A program made the translations under genes and the position numbers. This document shows, piece after piece, positions 53,425 to 63,240 of a stretch of DNA of 64,000 nt. This DNA is from Lepidostoma basale (taxonomy: Eukaryota > Arthropoda > Insecta > Trichoptera > Lepidostomatidae). The stretch lies in assembly GCA_022606425.2 (NCBI GenBank), contig JAHDVF020000010.1, forward strand, positions 1,984,001-2,048,000, read 5' to 3'. Within the stretch, counting starts at the first letter, position 1. Every line of letters starts with the position of its first letter. The notes beneath the pieces were generated by a model, which was not told the DNA's origin, ran no database searches, and was given only the letters and a program-made list of their open reading frames with translations.

Positions 53425-56400
53425 CTGAAAACAGAAAAATAAGGATGAGTTGTTTTCGAAACTAAACGATTTAAAAACATTGAAATTTTTAAAAAATACT
53501 GAGAAATTTACCTGTACACAGCTCCACCAAGCAATCTCATAGCGATCTGGAGATACTGCCTGAAGAATTTCTTTTCTGCCTTCGCGTCGAAATCTGGGTT
53601 TCCTTCGGTGAAATCGGCCAAATGTTCAATATCTTCGGGTTTGGTTAGGGGAACTTTCTCTCCACCGAACTAAAAAAAATCATGTATTTAGTATAGGTTT
53701 GAAATAATTAAACGAGTGAAAATTTTACATATTTGCAAATACTCACCACGGTGAAGTATCCATTGTAGATGGCATCGCGAATGCGCCTTTCGTAATCTTC
53801 AACATACAGAATCTCGACGTCGCTGTATTCCTTGGTAATGTCATAGAAGTCGGGCCTGGCAGGCACTCTGGCACCGCCGTGAGTCAGGGTATCGGGATAG
53901 TATCCGTTGGGGATTGGCTTGCGCCAGAAGAACCTCGGGACCTCGCCCAAACCGTTAGCGTACCTCTCGAGGGTGTATCTGGCCAGCAGTTGCTGGTGCA
54001 CATAGTATAACTGTTCACCACGTCTGTCGGATTTAACTCCATAGAGCTCGCCTCCAAACCAGGATGGGTTGTTCACGTGGAAGTAGAAATAATAGTTGTT
54101 AAGACCAACATCATTTGTGAAGTAAGCGAGTTTCTGTTCGTAGTTCTGGAATTCGTAGGTGAAGTTGTTTGTAAGGGTATATGTGAACTTGTCATCATGG
54201 GCAAAGACTCCCTGGCTCTCAGCGAACTTGGGGTCTGAGACGTAGCCTTGGGTCTTGATGCGATAGCTTGTCATGAAGACCTTTGCGTTGGTGAAGTATG
54301 AGGGGAAGACCTCATAATAAGGCGGCATGATGAGTCCCTTTGTGTCGGGCCTTTGGTAGACGGCGACAGTCAGGGCGTATGTGAAGATCATCTCGTTGAC
54401 GTGCTCGCGAGCCCAGTTGGCGGCCTGGTAGAAGGTTTCGTAATCCTTGGCAAAGTAGAAGATGTTGAACAGGGAACTGAGTTCATTGTAGTTCCAGCGG
54501 AAAAAGGCGGGAGACCTGTTCTTGGGGGTAAGGCCATTCTTGACCCTCTTCAGCCATTGGTTTACGATATCGGGTTTCTGAAAGCAAATATTTTAGCACA
54601 TGTTAGATAATGCAATTATAAATAAAAAGTTTTGCATTTACTTGACATTGATTTGAAAATAAAACATTTCATTGGCTTACGCTGAACTTCTCCATGCGAG
54701 TGGAGAAGAACTCCTTGGCAGTATTGAAACGATCAGGGACAGTCTTCTCATCGGCGGCGTAATGCTGGCCTACATTGTATACCAGGTCATACAAGTTCTT
54801 CTGCTTCAGAAGGAATTCCGCATCCACTATACGAGGAAAAATATATATAATTATATAAGCCCAGTGGCTCGCGAAAAACTGAGATAATAAAAAAATACAT
54901 GTTTTTTTTTTCTTGTTTCAATCGGTTGGCGATGTCACAATCATCACGAAATATCTCGCCACTGCGCGATATCTTTTATGCATTAGTACCATACCTATGT
55001 ATTATACGAGTATATCATATATGAATTTAACATGCGATGTGGAAAGCAACGAAAAACTACCACATTAAAAAGGCCCACGCCCAAGGGAGGGGTAGGCTGA
55101 GAAGATGGATCGCCATAATGGACATACCTCTCTTGCTTCCTCTACATTCACACATCGTAAGTTACACGCTCGTTTATTTTTCAGATATTACCCTTTGCTC
55201 GGTATTCCGCCATTTCTGGTTCCATTTACATCATTAACATACATTTTTTTTACCATTCTTTCTTCATCCATTCTTTCCATATGTCCAAACCATCTTAATG
55301 ATCCTTTCATTATTTTGTCCATAACACCATCATTCGCAAATAAAAATAATATAACACAAAATGTTAATCTTAGATTATTGTGTGGAAAACCGGTATATAA
55401 TAGAGTGTCGAATGAAAATATAAGAATTTAATGCAGTGCGTGCAGTAGACAAATACTGGATTTTACCCATTGCGGGTTAATCATTTTTAAAGATTAATTG
55501 TATCTCAATAGAGACGAAGGTGTAAAATTTTTTTGGAAACAGAATATGGTAGTCGAGGCGTTTACAAGACTTATAACCTGTTATTGGTTGGGTAAAGCCC
55601 TTCCGCCCTTCTTACGACCACCACGTCTAACAAATTTTTGGAACTTGTATATATGCTACTATGTTAAATAACTTCACATTTTTTAGGTCAATCTACACTA
55701 AAATAATGAATGAATCATTCTGATGGTTTTGACACATGGAAAGAATGAATGAAGAAAGAATTGTAAATAAAAAAAGCGTTGTCAAATAAATGATACAATT
55801 AATAGTATTCTTCTAATAAATGGTACAATTAATATATTCCTCGCACTTTATCATATTTAAATTTTCCACTCAACGTCTCAGAGATATCATTTCTTCTACT
55901 TTAATCCTTATTTTGCCAGTTTCATGCTTATGACATCACAATTTCAATTATTTACTTTTTGAGTGTAAGAGTTTTGTAACACTTAATGATGCCAACAACG
56001 ATGCGATATCATGGCAGTGTATAATATATAAAAAATCATTTCCATACATATTTATGTTTTTGTACTACGATGCATAATTGAGGACCGTTTTAACAAAACG
56101 AAATATCTACAAAATGTTAAATTTTTAGGAGAAGGTTTTTTCATGTTTAAAATAAAACTGTTAGGATTTTAAATAATACAAAAATTACATTTTATAGATA
56201 TGTAAAATCCTTACACATGTACTAAAAATCAACAATGTAGAGTCAGTAGAATTATTTATAAAAATGTTCTAAATTTAAGAATTTTCACAAAAAAGAAATA
56301 TCTACATATTTTTGTGATATAAATGTATGGAAAATTTATTTATGTTGGGAATTTAATAAGTTTACTTTTGCGTGAATTCATTTTTAACTGATTTTTTGTA

Positions 56401-58395
56401 AAATTATATGTCTACTGACATATAAGTACGCATCTAAATATACACATTTAGGAATTTACCTTCTATATATTTTTTACATATATAAAAGCACAAATAAAAT
56501 GATTACAAAATATATTTCAAATAATATAATTTTATTGAACACAAAGTTATTTAATGTTTTTAATTGAAATTTCTTGGTGGAAGTTCATTTTAAATCATGA
56601 AAATAATAATAAAATGATACAAAATTTCTTTATTGTTACGTATTTAGTGTGCTTCCACTTGTGTTTATGTTCGACCAGTTTTGGCAGCGTGCTGCCATCT
56701 TCTGGACCAGAAAATAGATAATTTCTGGACAAAGATCATAGATAATTTGACTTCTGTATTAAATGCCATAAAAATAAACATAACACCCCAAAAAATATGT
56801 AGATTTATATGTTTTGTGAAAACTTTATGGAGTGTAGATATTTCGTTTTGTAAAAATTCACGATATTTGAACCGCTTCAACTTCGCACATATATCGTTTT
56901 GTTAAAAAATTATTTCACCAATCGATAGAGCTCACATGGAAGATTCCATTTTCATAAAAAAATTGTGATTGAACTAAACTAAACAAATAATTGAATAATT
57001 TTACGGAAATACCACGGTGGAAGATCATGCATATATAATTTTATTTCTCATACTTCATTATTTTATTGTATCAATCATCCATTAATTATCAATTCTAATA
57101 CACATTGGCTCTAGAATATTACAATTTATTATAAAAAACTTTATTCATCTATGGTTTAAATAAAAATGTTTATATATATACAAATATCATTACAGAAAAT
57201 AATATGTTTTGAAATCTATTAGTGTTTTTTTTAGGTAATATCAATTATTTTATATATTGTACAGTGTTGTCACAACTGCAATTCCAGACAAAAGTACATA
57301 CTTTAGAACCAATGTTTTTTTTAAATTGAAATAAAAATATAGTAGTCTATTTTAATTGTATCTCAATAGAGACGAAGATGTAAATAGTTTTTTTTTGGAA
57401 ACAGAATATGGTAGTCGAGGCGTTTACAGGACTTATGACCTGTCATTGGTTGGGTTAAGCGATAACTTTATGTTAACAACATTCCCCATTGCGCCGTTTT
57501 TACGACCACCACGTCTGAGAAATTTTTTTGAAACTTGTATATCGTTGGTTCAAAGGTAAAACTCATTAAGTGACATTTCAAATTTTTCTCCTTTTTTGCA
57601 ACTTCCGTATCAGACTTGTGAATTCTACGTCAGAAAACAATCACCAAGTGTATTTATTGAAGAATAACAGTTATTCTTTAATAAAAACACTTGCTGATTA
57701 CTTTCTGACGTAGAATTCACAAGTCTGATCAGAAATTGCAAAAAAAAAAAAAATCAAATGTCACTTAATGAGTTTTACCTTTGAACCGACGATATGTGCT
57801 ACTATGTTAAAACACTTCACATTTTTAGGTCAATCTACACTAGCGCCATCTATTAAGATTATTTGTAAGATTATTACAATTAATCCTTAAAAATGATTAT
57901 ATTATCCCGCAATGGGTAAAATCCAGTATTTGTCTACAAGTATTTGTATACATTCAAACACAAATAGTCTATTTTAAGTTGTATCTACTTTTTATCTCTA
58001 TAGAAATATAAATTTTAGGTTAAAATAAAAAATTGCATATATAATTAATTGTATAAATATTTAAAAAAAACTATGTATAGTTCCTATATTTCCACTACTT
58101 TACACAAGAAAAAATTGTACAGTGCGTATGTAATATTAAAAAATATACATATTATCACAATTTATAGTATTCTCTATAGCCAAATTTTTAAATTAAATTC
58201 GTTAAATGATTGTATTACAATTAAATAATGTAAGTTAAAATAAAAAACAAAACATCTGTTTTAAAATTTAAAATAAATAAATTTAATGTGAATCGTAGGA
58301 TTGAATGTGGACTTACGATACTTGGTGGGGTGAGCGTCCTCTACCACAGTAGCCTCCACGAGCGCCAAGAGCAGGAAACACGCCAGAAACTTCAT
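52500..58395 (-). CDS. arylphorin-like hexamerin (larval storage protein), complete
   Basis: Five coding exons (58317-58395, 54681-54826, 53747-54577, 53512-53669, 52500-53424) give 712 residues, the normal hexamerin length. Residues 1-15 (MKFLACFLLLALVEA) are a signal peptide. Hemocyanin-type N, M and C domains follow: FYQAANWAREHVNEMIFTYA and YQRPDTKGLIMPPYYEVFP in the N/M part, YYVHQQLLARYTLERYANGL in M, and VRIFLGPKYDSFGHQF with NRFNFVELDFFRYQMKAG in C. At about 236-242 the copper histidines of hemocyanin are replaced (NYYFYFH), so it does not bind oxygen. Phe plus Tyr make up about 18% of the last exon, which fits an arylphorin. Hexamerins are secreted by the larval fat body as amino-acid stores for metamorphosis. 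A single gene is present, no tandem cluster. Confidence 0.95.
53512..53669 (-). CDS. hexamerin exon 4
   Basis: Encodes FGGEKVPLTKPEDIEHLADF, EGNPDFDAKAEKKFFRQYLQ and IAMRLLGGAVY. Acceptor TTTTTTAG, donor GTAAAT. Phase 0 in, phase 2 out. Confidence 0.95.
53747..54577 (-). CDS. hexamerin exon 3, N and M domains
   Basis: 277 codons, residues 76-352. Acceptor GCTTTCAG, donor GTGAGT, phase 0 both ends. Contains NWAREHVNEMIFTYALTVAV and HGGARVPARPDFYDITKEY. Confidence 0.96.
54681..54826 (-). CDS. hexamerin exon 2
   Basis: Split Leu27, then DAEFLLKQKNLYDLVYNVGQ, HYAADEKTVPDRFNTAKEFF and STRMEKFS. Acceptor CGTATAG, donor GTAAGC. Phase 1 in, phase 0 out. Confidence 0.95.
55060..55435. mobile_element. 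rearranged (TTAG)n-family LINE, two opposite halves
   Basis: 55065-55335 reads on the minus strand (ATGGTTTGGACATATGGAAA, reverse). From about 55365 the plus strand reads LRLLCGKPVYNRVSNENIR. The two halves point towards each other, so an inversion or two insertions happened. Confidence 0.65.
55440..55700 (+). repeat. dispersed repeat, copy without the MITE
   Basis: GACAAATACTGGATTTTACC, TTGTATCTCAATAGAGACGA, GAATATGGTAGTCGAGGCGT, CTTGTATATATGCTACTATG and AGGTCAATCTACACTA. Same order as 57350-57960 but with an intact junction where the other copy has an insert. Confidence 0.75.
55701..57349. other. AT-rich part of hexamerin intron 1
   Basis: A short decayed LINE piece at 55715-55770 (GACACATGGAAAGAATGAAT). 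A cassette at 56663-56715 on the minus strand reads CCAGAAGA, GGCAGC-AC-GCTGCC, AAAAC, TG, GTC (family F6). Otherwise featureless. Confidence 0.5.
57350..57960 (+). repeat. dispersed repeat split by a palindromic MITE
   Basis: Outer parts 57350-57546 and 57796-57960 match 55440-55700. The repeat's other end carries GGGTAAAATCCAGTATTTGTC. Confidence 0.8.
57547..57795. mobile_element. near-perfect palindromic MITE (copy 2)
   Basis: CGTTGGTTCAAAGGTAAAAC left and GTTTTACCTTTGAACCGACG right; same interior as 25112-25367. ATAT is present on both sides, fitting a 4-bp target duplication. Confidence 0.88.
58317..58395 (-). CDS. hexamerin exon 1, signal peptide
   Basis: ATG at 58393-58395, chosen because it directly starts the hydrophobic signal. 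An in-frame ATG further upstream lies above the TATA box, so it is not in the mRNA. Donor GTAAGT; phase 1 out. Confidence 0.94.
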
Positions 58396-58441
58396 CTTGT
58401 CCCTTACCGTTTCAACTGTGCTGATTACCGATCTGCCGGGC

Positions 58442-58449
58442 CTTATATA
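58442..58449 (-). promoter_or_regulatory. TATA box of the hexamerin
   Basis: Minus-strand TATATAAG. An ATCAGC initiator-like site at 58421-58425 lies 25-30 nt downstream, so the 5' UTR is about 27 nt. Confidence 0.85.
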
Positions 58450-58619
58450 CCCGCTCCGAGTTCCCATTCTAACTGCTTATCTTTAAAAAAAAAAATACTT
58501 AGACACGCGTAAACCCGATGCCATTATCAACTCCGGAATTACAAATCATTTTTCAAGTAGCTACTCGAGTGACATTTAACTCTTAGATCCAATCATGCTA
58601 GAAAGCTTCTTCAAACCAC

Positions 58620-58850
58620 AGAAATGTATTTTAAAAATGTTCTTCTTCATTGCTGTAGACCTATGTGGTCTGTTCTCAAGAGGGTTGCTCTTCCTGTGAG
58701 GTGGATTACCAGCTGTCCTTCCATCTTTTAAGAGGTTTTTCACGAGGACGAGTCTCGCGAGGCTAATGACGTAGTGCAATATAGGAGAATCTGGTGATGC
58801 CCATTCTTTGGACATGACTGTACCAGTCCTTCCTTCGCTGAAACATTAAA
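58620..58850 (-). mobile_element. LINE 3' fragment
   Basis: Minus strand MSKEWASPDSPILHYVISLA and the reverse of GACCTATGTGGTCTGTTCTC match 41205-41400. Confidence 0.75.
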
Positions 58851-58904
58851 ACAATTCTAACTAAGTAATACACAGTCTCCATATGTAAATATGATTACAC
58901 GATA

Positions 58905-59040
58905 GACTGCTAAACCTGGTGGTGGACTTCCCTCCTTCGTGGGGAACCACCAACCTTCACCCGCGAATGGTGGAGCTTCCTCCAGTCATTTCCTCTTCAT
59001 CCTTTTGTACGGAGCTTATAGGTGTTATACCTTAGGCGAG
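58905..59040. repeat. GC-rich dispersed repeat, second copy
   Basis: GGTGGAGCTTCCTCCAGTCA and TGTACGGAGCTTA as at 32065-32115. Confidence 0.6.
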
Positions 59041-59069
59041 TTGGCCTTCATGGTCATCTAGAAATAATA

Positions 59070-59480
59070 CTGTATGACCCTTCGTTATGACCGATGTAGT
59101 CCAAATTCTTTTATTGGCGAATACTGATAATCTCATGGAAAGAGCCATGCTTGGAATAACCTCGAGGGACAGATTTAGAAACGAATTTATTCGACAACAA
59201 ACCAAGGTGACTAAGGTGGTTCTGCGGATAGGCGGGCTGAAGTGGCGGTGGGCTGGCCATATCTGTCGGAGAACCGACAGCCGATGGGGAAGACGGGTTC
59301 TGGAGTGGAGACCGCGTACAGGATTCCGTAGAGTTGGACGTCCCCCTGCCCGCTGGACCGACGATCTGAAGAGGATTACTTAACATGGATGGATGGGAGC
59401 GGCAATGGATAGGGGCGGTGGCTTGCTTTGGAAGAAGCCTACATTCAGCAGTGGATGACAGACGGCTGATGATGATGATG
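59070..59480 (+). mobile_element. LINE 3' fragment with GATGAT tail
   Basis: Open 98 codons: MERAMLGITSRDRFRNEFI, RQQTKVTKVVLRIGGLKWRW, AGHICRRTDSRWGRRVLEWR, PRTGFRRVGRPPARWTDD. Ends GACGGCTGATGATGATGATG. The 14785 copy is its 3' part. Confidence 0.9.
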
Positions 59481-59799
59481 ATAATCTCATTCTAAAGCTA
59501 ATCTAACACTTCCGAATATTCTCAACTATCCTGACGATCCCACGTGTAATCACACTATATGTCTCAAAATAACATTAGACTCAACTAATACGAAAACTTA
59601 AACATATCTAAGTTTACAAAATATAAATTCAAATAGTATTTCTCGAAATTGTGCTAACTCTAGATTTAAACATTCACAAATAATATGAAACAAGGAAGAG
59701 CCTGAAGTAAGATTTAGCTGTTATTTAAAACAGTACACAAAAAAATTATAATGCACTGGAGAACAGCTTCCTGAAAGGTACAAATTACATGGAAATTTC
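59481..59799. other. intergenic DNA
   Basis: AT-rich, nothing recognised. Confidence 0.45.
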
Positions 59800-60115
59800 A
59801 AATCAAATCAAATCAGTTTATTTTCTCAGAAGACATTACAAACATTTTTTATAGTTTAAGGCATCTATTGAGAACAGGTAAAACATAATATATATATAAT
59901 ACCAAGAACGCATGAGAGATGGTTCGACATTAGGAATACAAGATACTCTCCAAAGTCAAGAGTATTTGTCTTCTGAACGTACTTTCACGAATATGAAAGA
60001 CATCGATCTCCGAAGCGATCATGTTCAGCAGTTTGATTGCTCTCCCCACCGACATCACCAGAGGCAGGTTGGTTCTGCATGCTGGGAGATAACAATTCAA
60101 AATTCAGTGTCTACA
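59800..60115 (-). mobile_element. retroposon with (ATTTG)n tail, reverse
   Basis: Starts with CAAATCAAATCAAATCAG, then TTCTCAGAAGACATTACAAA and GGCATCTATTGAGAACAGGT, through GTTTGATTGCTCTCCCCACC. Longest reverse copy. Confidence 0.8.
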
Positions 60116-60276
60116 TAATATAATAAGTGTATAAGGAGTTAGGGAAGATAGATATATTTATAAGTTTTGGTTAACTTATTGAACGCTAAGGCATTAACAC
60201 TGTGGAATTCCATAGTAATATACTTTGGAAATTGAAAAACTTTGTTTAATCCACTATTTAAAAAAAATATTTAAAA

Positions 60277-60315
60277 ACACGACATGTTCCGGAGGATACC
60301 TCCATCTTCAGGTGT
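60277..60315 (-). ncRNA. hammerhead-like motif, PLE left end
   Basis: Minus strand: ACAC (60315-60312), CTGAAGA (60311-60305), extra T, GGAGG-TAT-CCTCC, GGAAC, AT, GTC (60283-60281), GTGT (60280-60277). Stem I, stem II and the GTC site fit; the expected GAAAC is GGAAC, a change at a core position. Confidence 0.62.
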
Positions 60316-60725
60316 AAAAATATAATAAAAACTAAATGATACTATGAAGAAACGTAATGAAATGAATGAAACTAAAAAACTAAATAAAAAATAAATTGAC
60401 ACAAGAAGTCTCACTACAACTCAATATAAAATATATCTGAAACAATACATAATTAATAGTAAGATCTAAAAATGCATCCATATAACCCAATTGGCTTTAG
60501 AAAAAAAAAAAAAAGGAAAGACTTTTAATATTCGACACAAGAATTCAAATTTAAAAATTAACCTGGGCTATTTGTTGTAATTAGGTTCTTACAATTATTT
60601 TTTAACTGCAAGAACTAATAAATAATAATAATACATGATGATAATATAAAAAAATATAAAAAATTTGGAATTTAGAAAAAACATACATTTAAAAAGACAT
60701 AATTTATATATAAATCAATTAATGA

Positions 60726-61335
60726 TTAATTTGCATTTGATTGGGAATGGGAGCTTGGGAGATTAAATGTAGACAAAGTATTTAAGGAGAAAGGAGTAAA
60801 AGGAGGAATCTGATTATTAATTATATTTTCACCCAATTTCACCGACTTGAGGATTTCTAAATTTTCAAGATTGTATAATTTATTGCTTTTGTTAACTGCA
60901 TGTAGAATTTTTTTGTTATTTTTATCGAAACTATGGTCAAATTCAATACAATGGTTAGCCATCTCAGAAAAAAACAGGATATTAGGTGAAAGCTTGTTTG
61001 TGTTCGTTGATACGTGTTTTAAAAGTTCGTCCTGTTTTGCCTATGTAAAAAGCATCACAATCTTTACATTTAATTTTGTATACACCACTTTTTTGCCAAA
61101 TGTCTGCTTTTTGTTTGGAATTTAAAAGGAGTTGGCCTAGGTTGTTTTGTGTATAAAGTACTGTACGTCTGAATGAGAAACTGGTGTATTGAGGTTGTGA
61201 ATATATGTATGTATTGGTGAGATTCTTTTTTTGTTTTTTCAAAAGAAGGGAATCATTAATTTTAGGGCTGTATCCATTATTAAAATCAATTTGTTTGATG
61301 ATATTAATTTTAGATTTGAAATTAATATCTGTCAT
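60726..61335 (-). pseudogene. PLE GIY-YIG endonuclease region
   Basis: 60982-61335 encodes a linker, then KSGVYKIKCKDCDAFYIGKT, GRTFKTRINEHKQAFT. GVYKIKC..C..FYIG is the GIY-YIG box and R..EH follows as in the family, after the CxxC pair that precedes YIG in PLEs. A shift to another frame continues MANHCIEFDHSFDKNNKKIL and LENLEILKSVKLGENIINNQ to 60726, the usual C-terminal part with H-C..GH-like residues. So the domain is nearly complete but split by a frameshift near 60965-60990. Confidence 0.86.
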
Positions 61336-61350
61336 TGGAATAATTAAAGC

Positions 61351-61815
61351 TCAGTGTATCATTGAGTGAAACGCTGCTAATTTATGATTAATTGGGTGAT
61401 GTGAAGATGAATGTATGACTGCGTCTGTGTGTGTAGGTTTTCTGTAAATTTTGTAGTCAAGAGCATTGTCGATTATAGGAATAGTCAAAAAGAGGAAATT
61501 GAGGGAACTGTGAACATCCAACTCTATTGTAAAATTTATATTGTTATGTAAGTAATTTTTTTTAAATATATAATTGGCGGTCTGTTCCCGATCATAATTA
61601 GACATAAACAAAATTTCTTCTAAGTAATCAAGAAAAACATCAGATAGGATAGGTGCCCATAACAAGGCCACAATCTTGTTTGTAAAAATTTTTCTCTTAA
61701 AACTCATAAATTCACTAATCAAATTATTCTCCAAATGGCAATTAAACAAAATATTCTTTACTATCGTTTCATTTGTAGGAACACTTGGAAAAAGATAAAT
61801 TACATCAAACGACAC
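61351..61815 (-). pseudogene. PLE reverse-transcriptase remnant
   Basis: 154 codons: SFDVIYLFPSVPTNETIV (the early RT FDV..LF..VP motif), a changed LLWAPILSDVFLDYLEE (normally GLPMGSPLS.ILA-like), and INFTIELDVHSSLNFLFLT with YRKPTHTDAVIHSSSHHPIN, HKLAAF near the end of the RT. The YxDD catalytic segment between LEEILF and NYDREQT is missing, so it is dead. Confidence 0.84.
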
Positions 61816-62150
61816 CAGTCTGGCATTTATAGGTAAGATAACATTTTTTCACTTTTTAATCAATTCACAGGAATTTTTATTTGTATGTGAAGGTTTAAAA
61901 TTAGTAATTTAGAAAATTTCTTACACAAACATTTTCAATAAAAATGTACTCGTATCATCGAGTGAAATGCTGCTAATTTATGATTAATTAATTGATAAGT
62001 CGGTGAAATTGTGTGAAAATATAATTAATAATCAGATTCCTCCTTTTACTCCTTTCTCCTTAAATACTTTGTCTACATTTAATCTCCCAAACTCCCATTC
62101 CCAATCAATTGTAAAATTAATCATTTATTAATTTCTTTTATTCTGATTTT

Positions 62151-62890
62151 GAAAATTTGGTTTGGTTCATGTGGTGCTCCTGTAAATTTGGAAATATTTC
62201 GCGTATAAGTGAGTTGTTTCGGGTCAATTTAACTGTTGCCGCACTTTATAATAGTTAATTATGACACGTTTGTATTGTTTTGCTGTTAAAATTATATTAG
62301 TTTTATCGTTTTTATAAAGAATTTTGATAGGTGGAAAAATAATTTTTTCGTTTGTTCCAATGTCAATTTGAATAATTTCTTCAATATTATTTTAAAGTTC
62401 TTGCTGGTTAAGTGCCTAATTACAGCTAATTTAAAAAACGGTGGATACGTGTAACATAAATTAAATAAACACAAAAGTCCGGATCGTCCATGTCAACATG
62501 TGCAACATCGAAAAAAACATTATGTGTTATTATAATACATTTTGTGCTAAATTAAAAAAAACGGTGGATTCGTGGAACATAAATTAAATAGACAATATGT
62601 GCACCATCTAAAAAGAACATTTTGTGTTAAATTATTTGTATTTTGTTATTTTATTTTATATCGTTGTTTTTTATATTATTTGTTTTAGTTTTATTTTGTG
62701 GGTGTTAGACGATCGAAGTGTGCGCGGGAGATGCCTATTGGTGTCGATGAGGTTCGCAACCCATCACACCGCGTCTCCCGCGGAGCGAAAAGAGAAGGAT
62801 GGAGTGCCGCATCAGTAAAAGTGTGACAGTTCATTCTTTCTGCCTACCCTTTCGGGGAGACGGCGTGATGGTTAGTTAGTTAGTTAGTTT
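62151..62890 (+). mobile_element. composite non-autonomous retroposon (copy 2), nested in the PLE
   Basis: Starts CTGATTTTGAAAATTTGGTT like copy 1 (44503), contains a partial internal duplication around 62440-62620 (two copies of ACGGTGGAT.CGTG.AACATA), and ends CTTTCGGGGAGACGGCGTGA plus TTAG units. It interrupts the right terminal repeat of the PLE. Confidence 0.8.
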
Positions 62891-63135
62891 TAATTTCTAT
62901 ATAAATTATGTCTTTTCAAATGTGTTTTTTCTAAATTACAATTTTATATATTTTTTTATATTATCATCATGTATTATTATTATTTAATATTATTTATTAG
63001 TTCTTACTGTTAAAAAATAATTGTTAGTACCTACTTATAAAAAATAACCCAGGTTAATATTTAATTTGAATTATTGTATCGAATTTGAAATGCGTTTTTA
63101 TAAGTCTTTCCTTGTTTAGTTTTTATTATATTTTT

Positions 63136-63178
63136 ACACCTGAAGATGTAGGTAGGTATCCTCCGGAACATGTCGTGT
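63136..63178 (+). ncRNA. hammerhead-like motif, PLE right end
   Basis: Plus strand: ACAC, CTGAAGA (63140-63146), a longer stem II strand with an extra 4-nt GTAG unit, TAT, CCTCC, GGAAC, AT, GTC (63172-63174), GTGT (63175-63178). Same core change as the left-end copy. Confidence 0.58.
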
Positions 63179-63240
63179 TTTTTAATATTTTTTATTAAAT
63201 AGTGGGTTACACAAAATTTTTCGATTTCCAAAGTATATGT

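Larger units (their letters stand above)
54827..58316 (-). other. hexamerin intron 1
   Basis: At 3.5 kb this is by far the longest hexamerin intron; the others are 77-103 bp. It carries an inverted LINE fusion (55060-55435), the dispersed repeat at 55440-55700, an F6-type cassette (56680-56712) and the repeat plus nested MITE at 57350-57960. Confidence 0.85.
60178..63240 (-). mobile_element. Penelope-like element with inverted terminal repeats
   Basis: The terminal repeats are inverted: 60178-60850 mirrors 61960-63240, the latter enlarged by an insert at 62151-62890. Examples: CATGTTCCGGAGGATACCTC at 60283 against its complement near 63155-63172, and GGGAATGGGAGCTTGGGAGA at 60740 against TCTCCCAAACTCCCATTCCC at 62082. 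The core (60726-61815, minus) has a reverse-transcriptase remnant and a GIY-YIG endonuclease, the pair that defines EN+ Penelope-like elements. Each terminal repeat carries a hammerhead-like cassette, a known PLE feature. Frameshifts and a lost RT centre make it inactive. Confidence 0.85.

Noticed and set aside
52848..53465. 205-codon plus-strand ORF
   Set aside because: It is the antisense of hexamerin exon 5 and has no family features.
52500..58395. Functional hemocyanin or prophenoloxidase
   Set aside because: The copper-site histidines are replaced by tyrosines near residue 236-242, and aromatic content is that of a storage protein.
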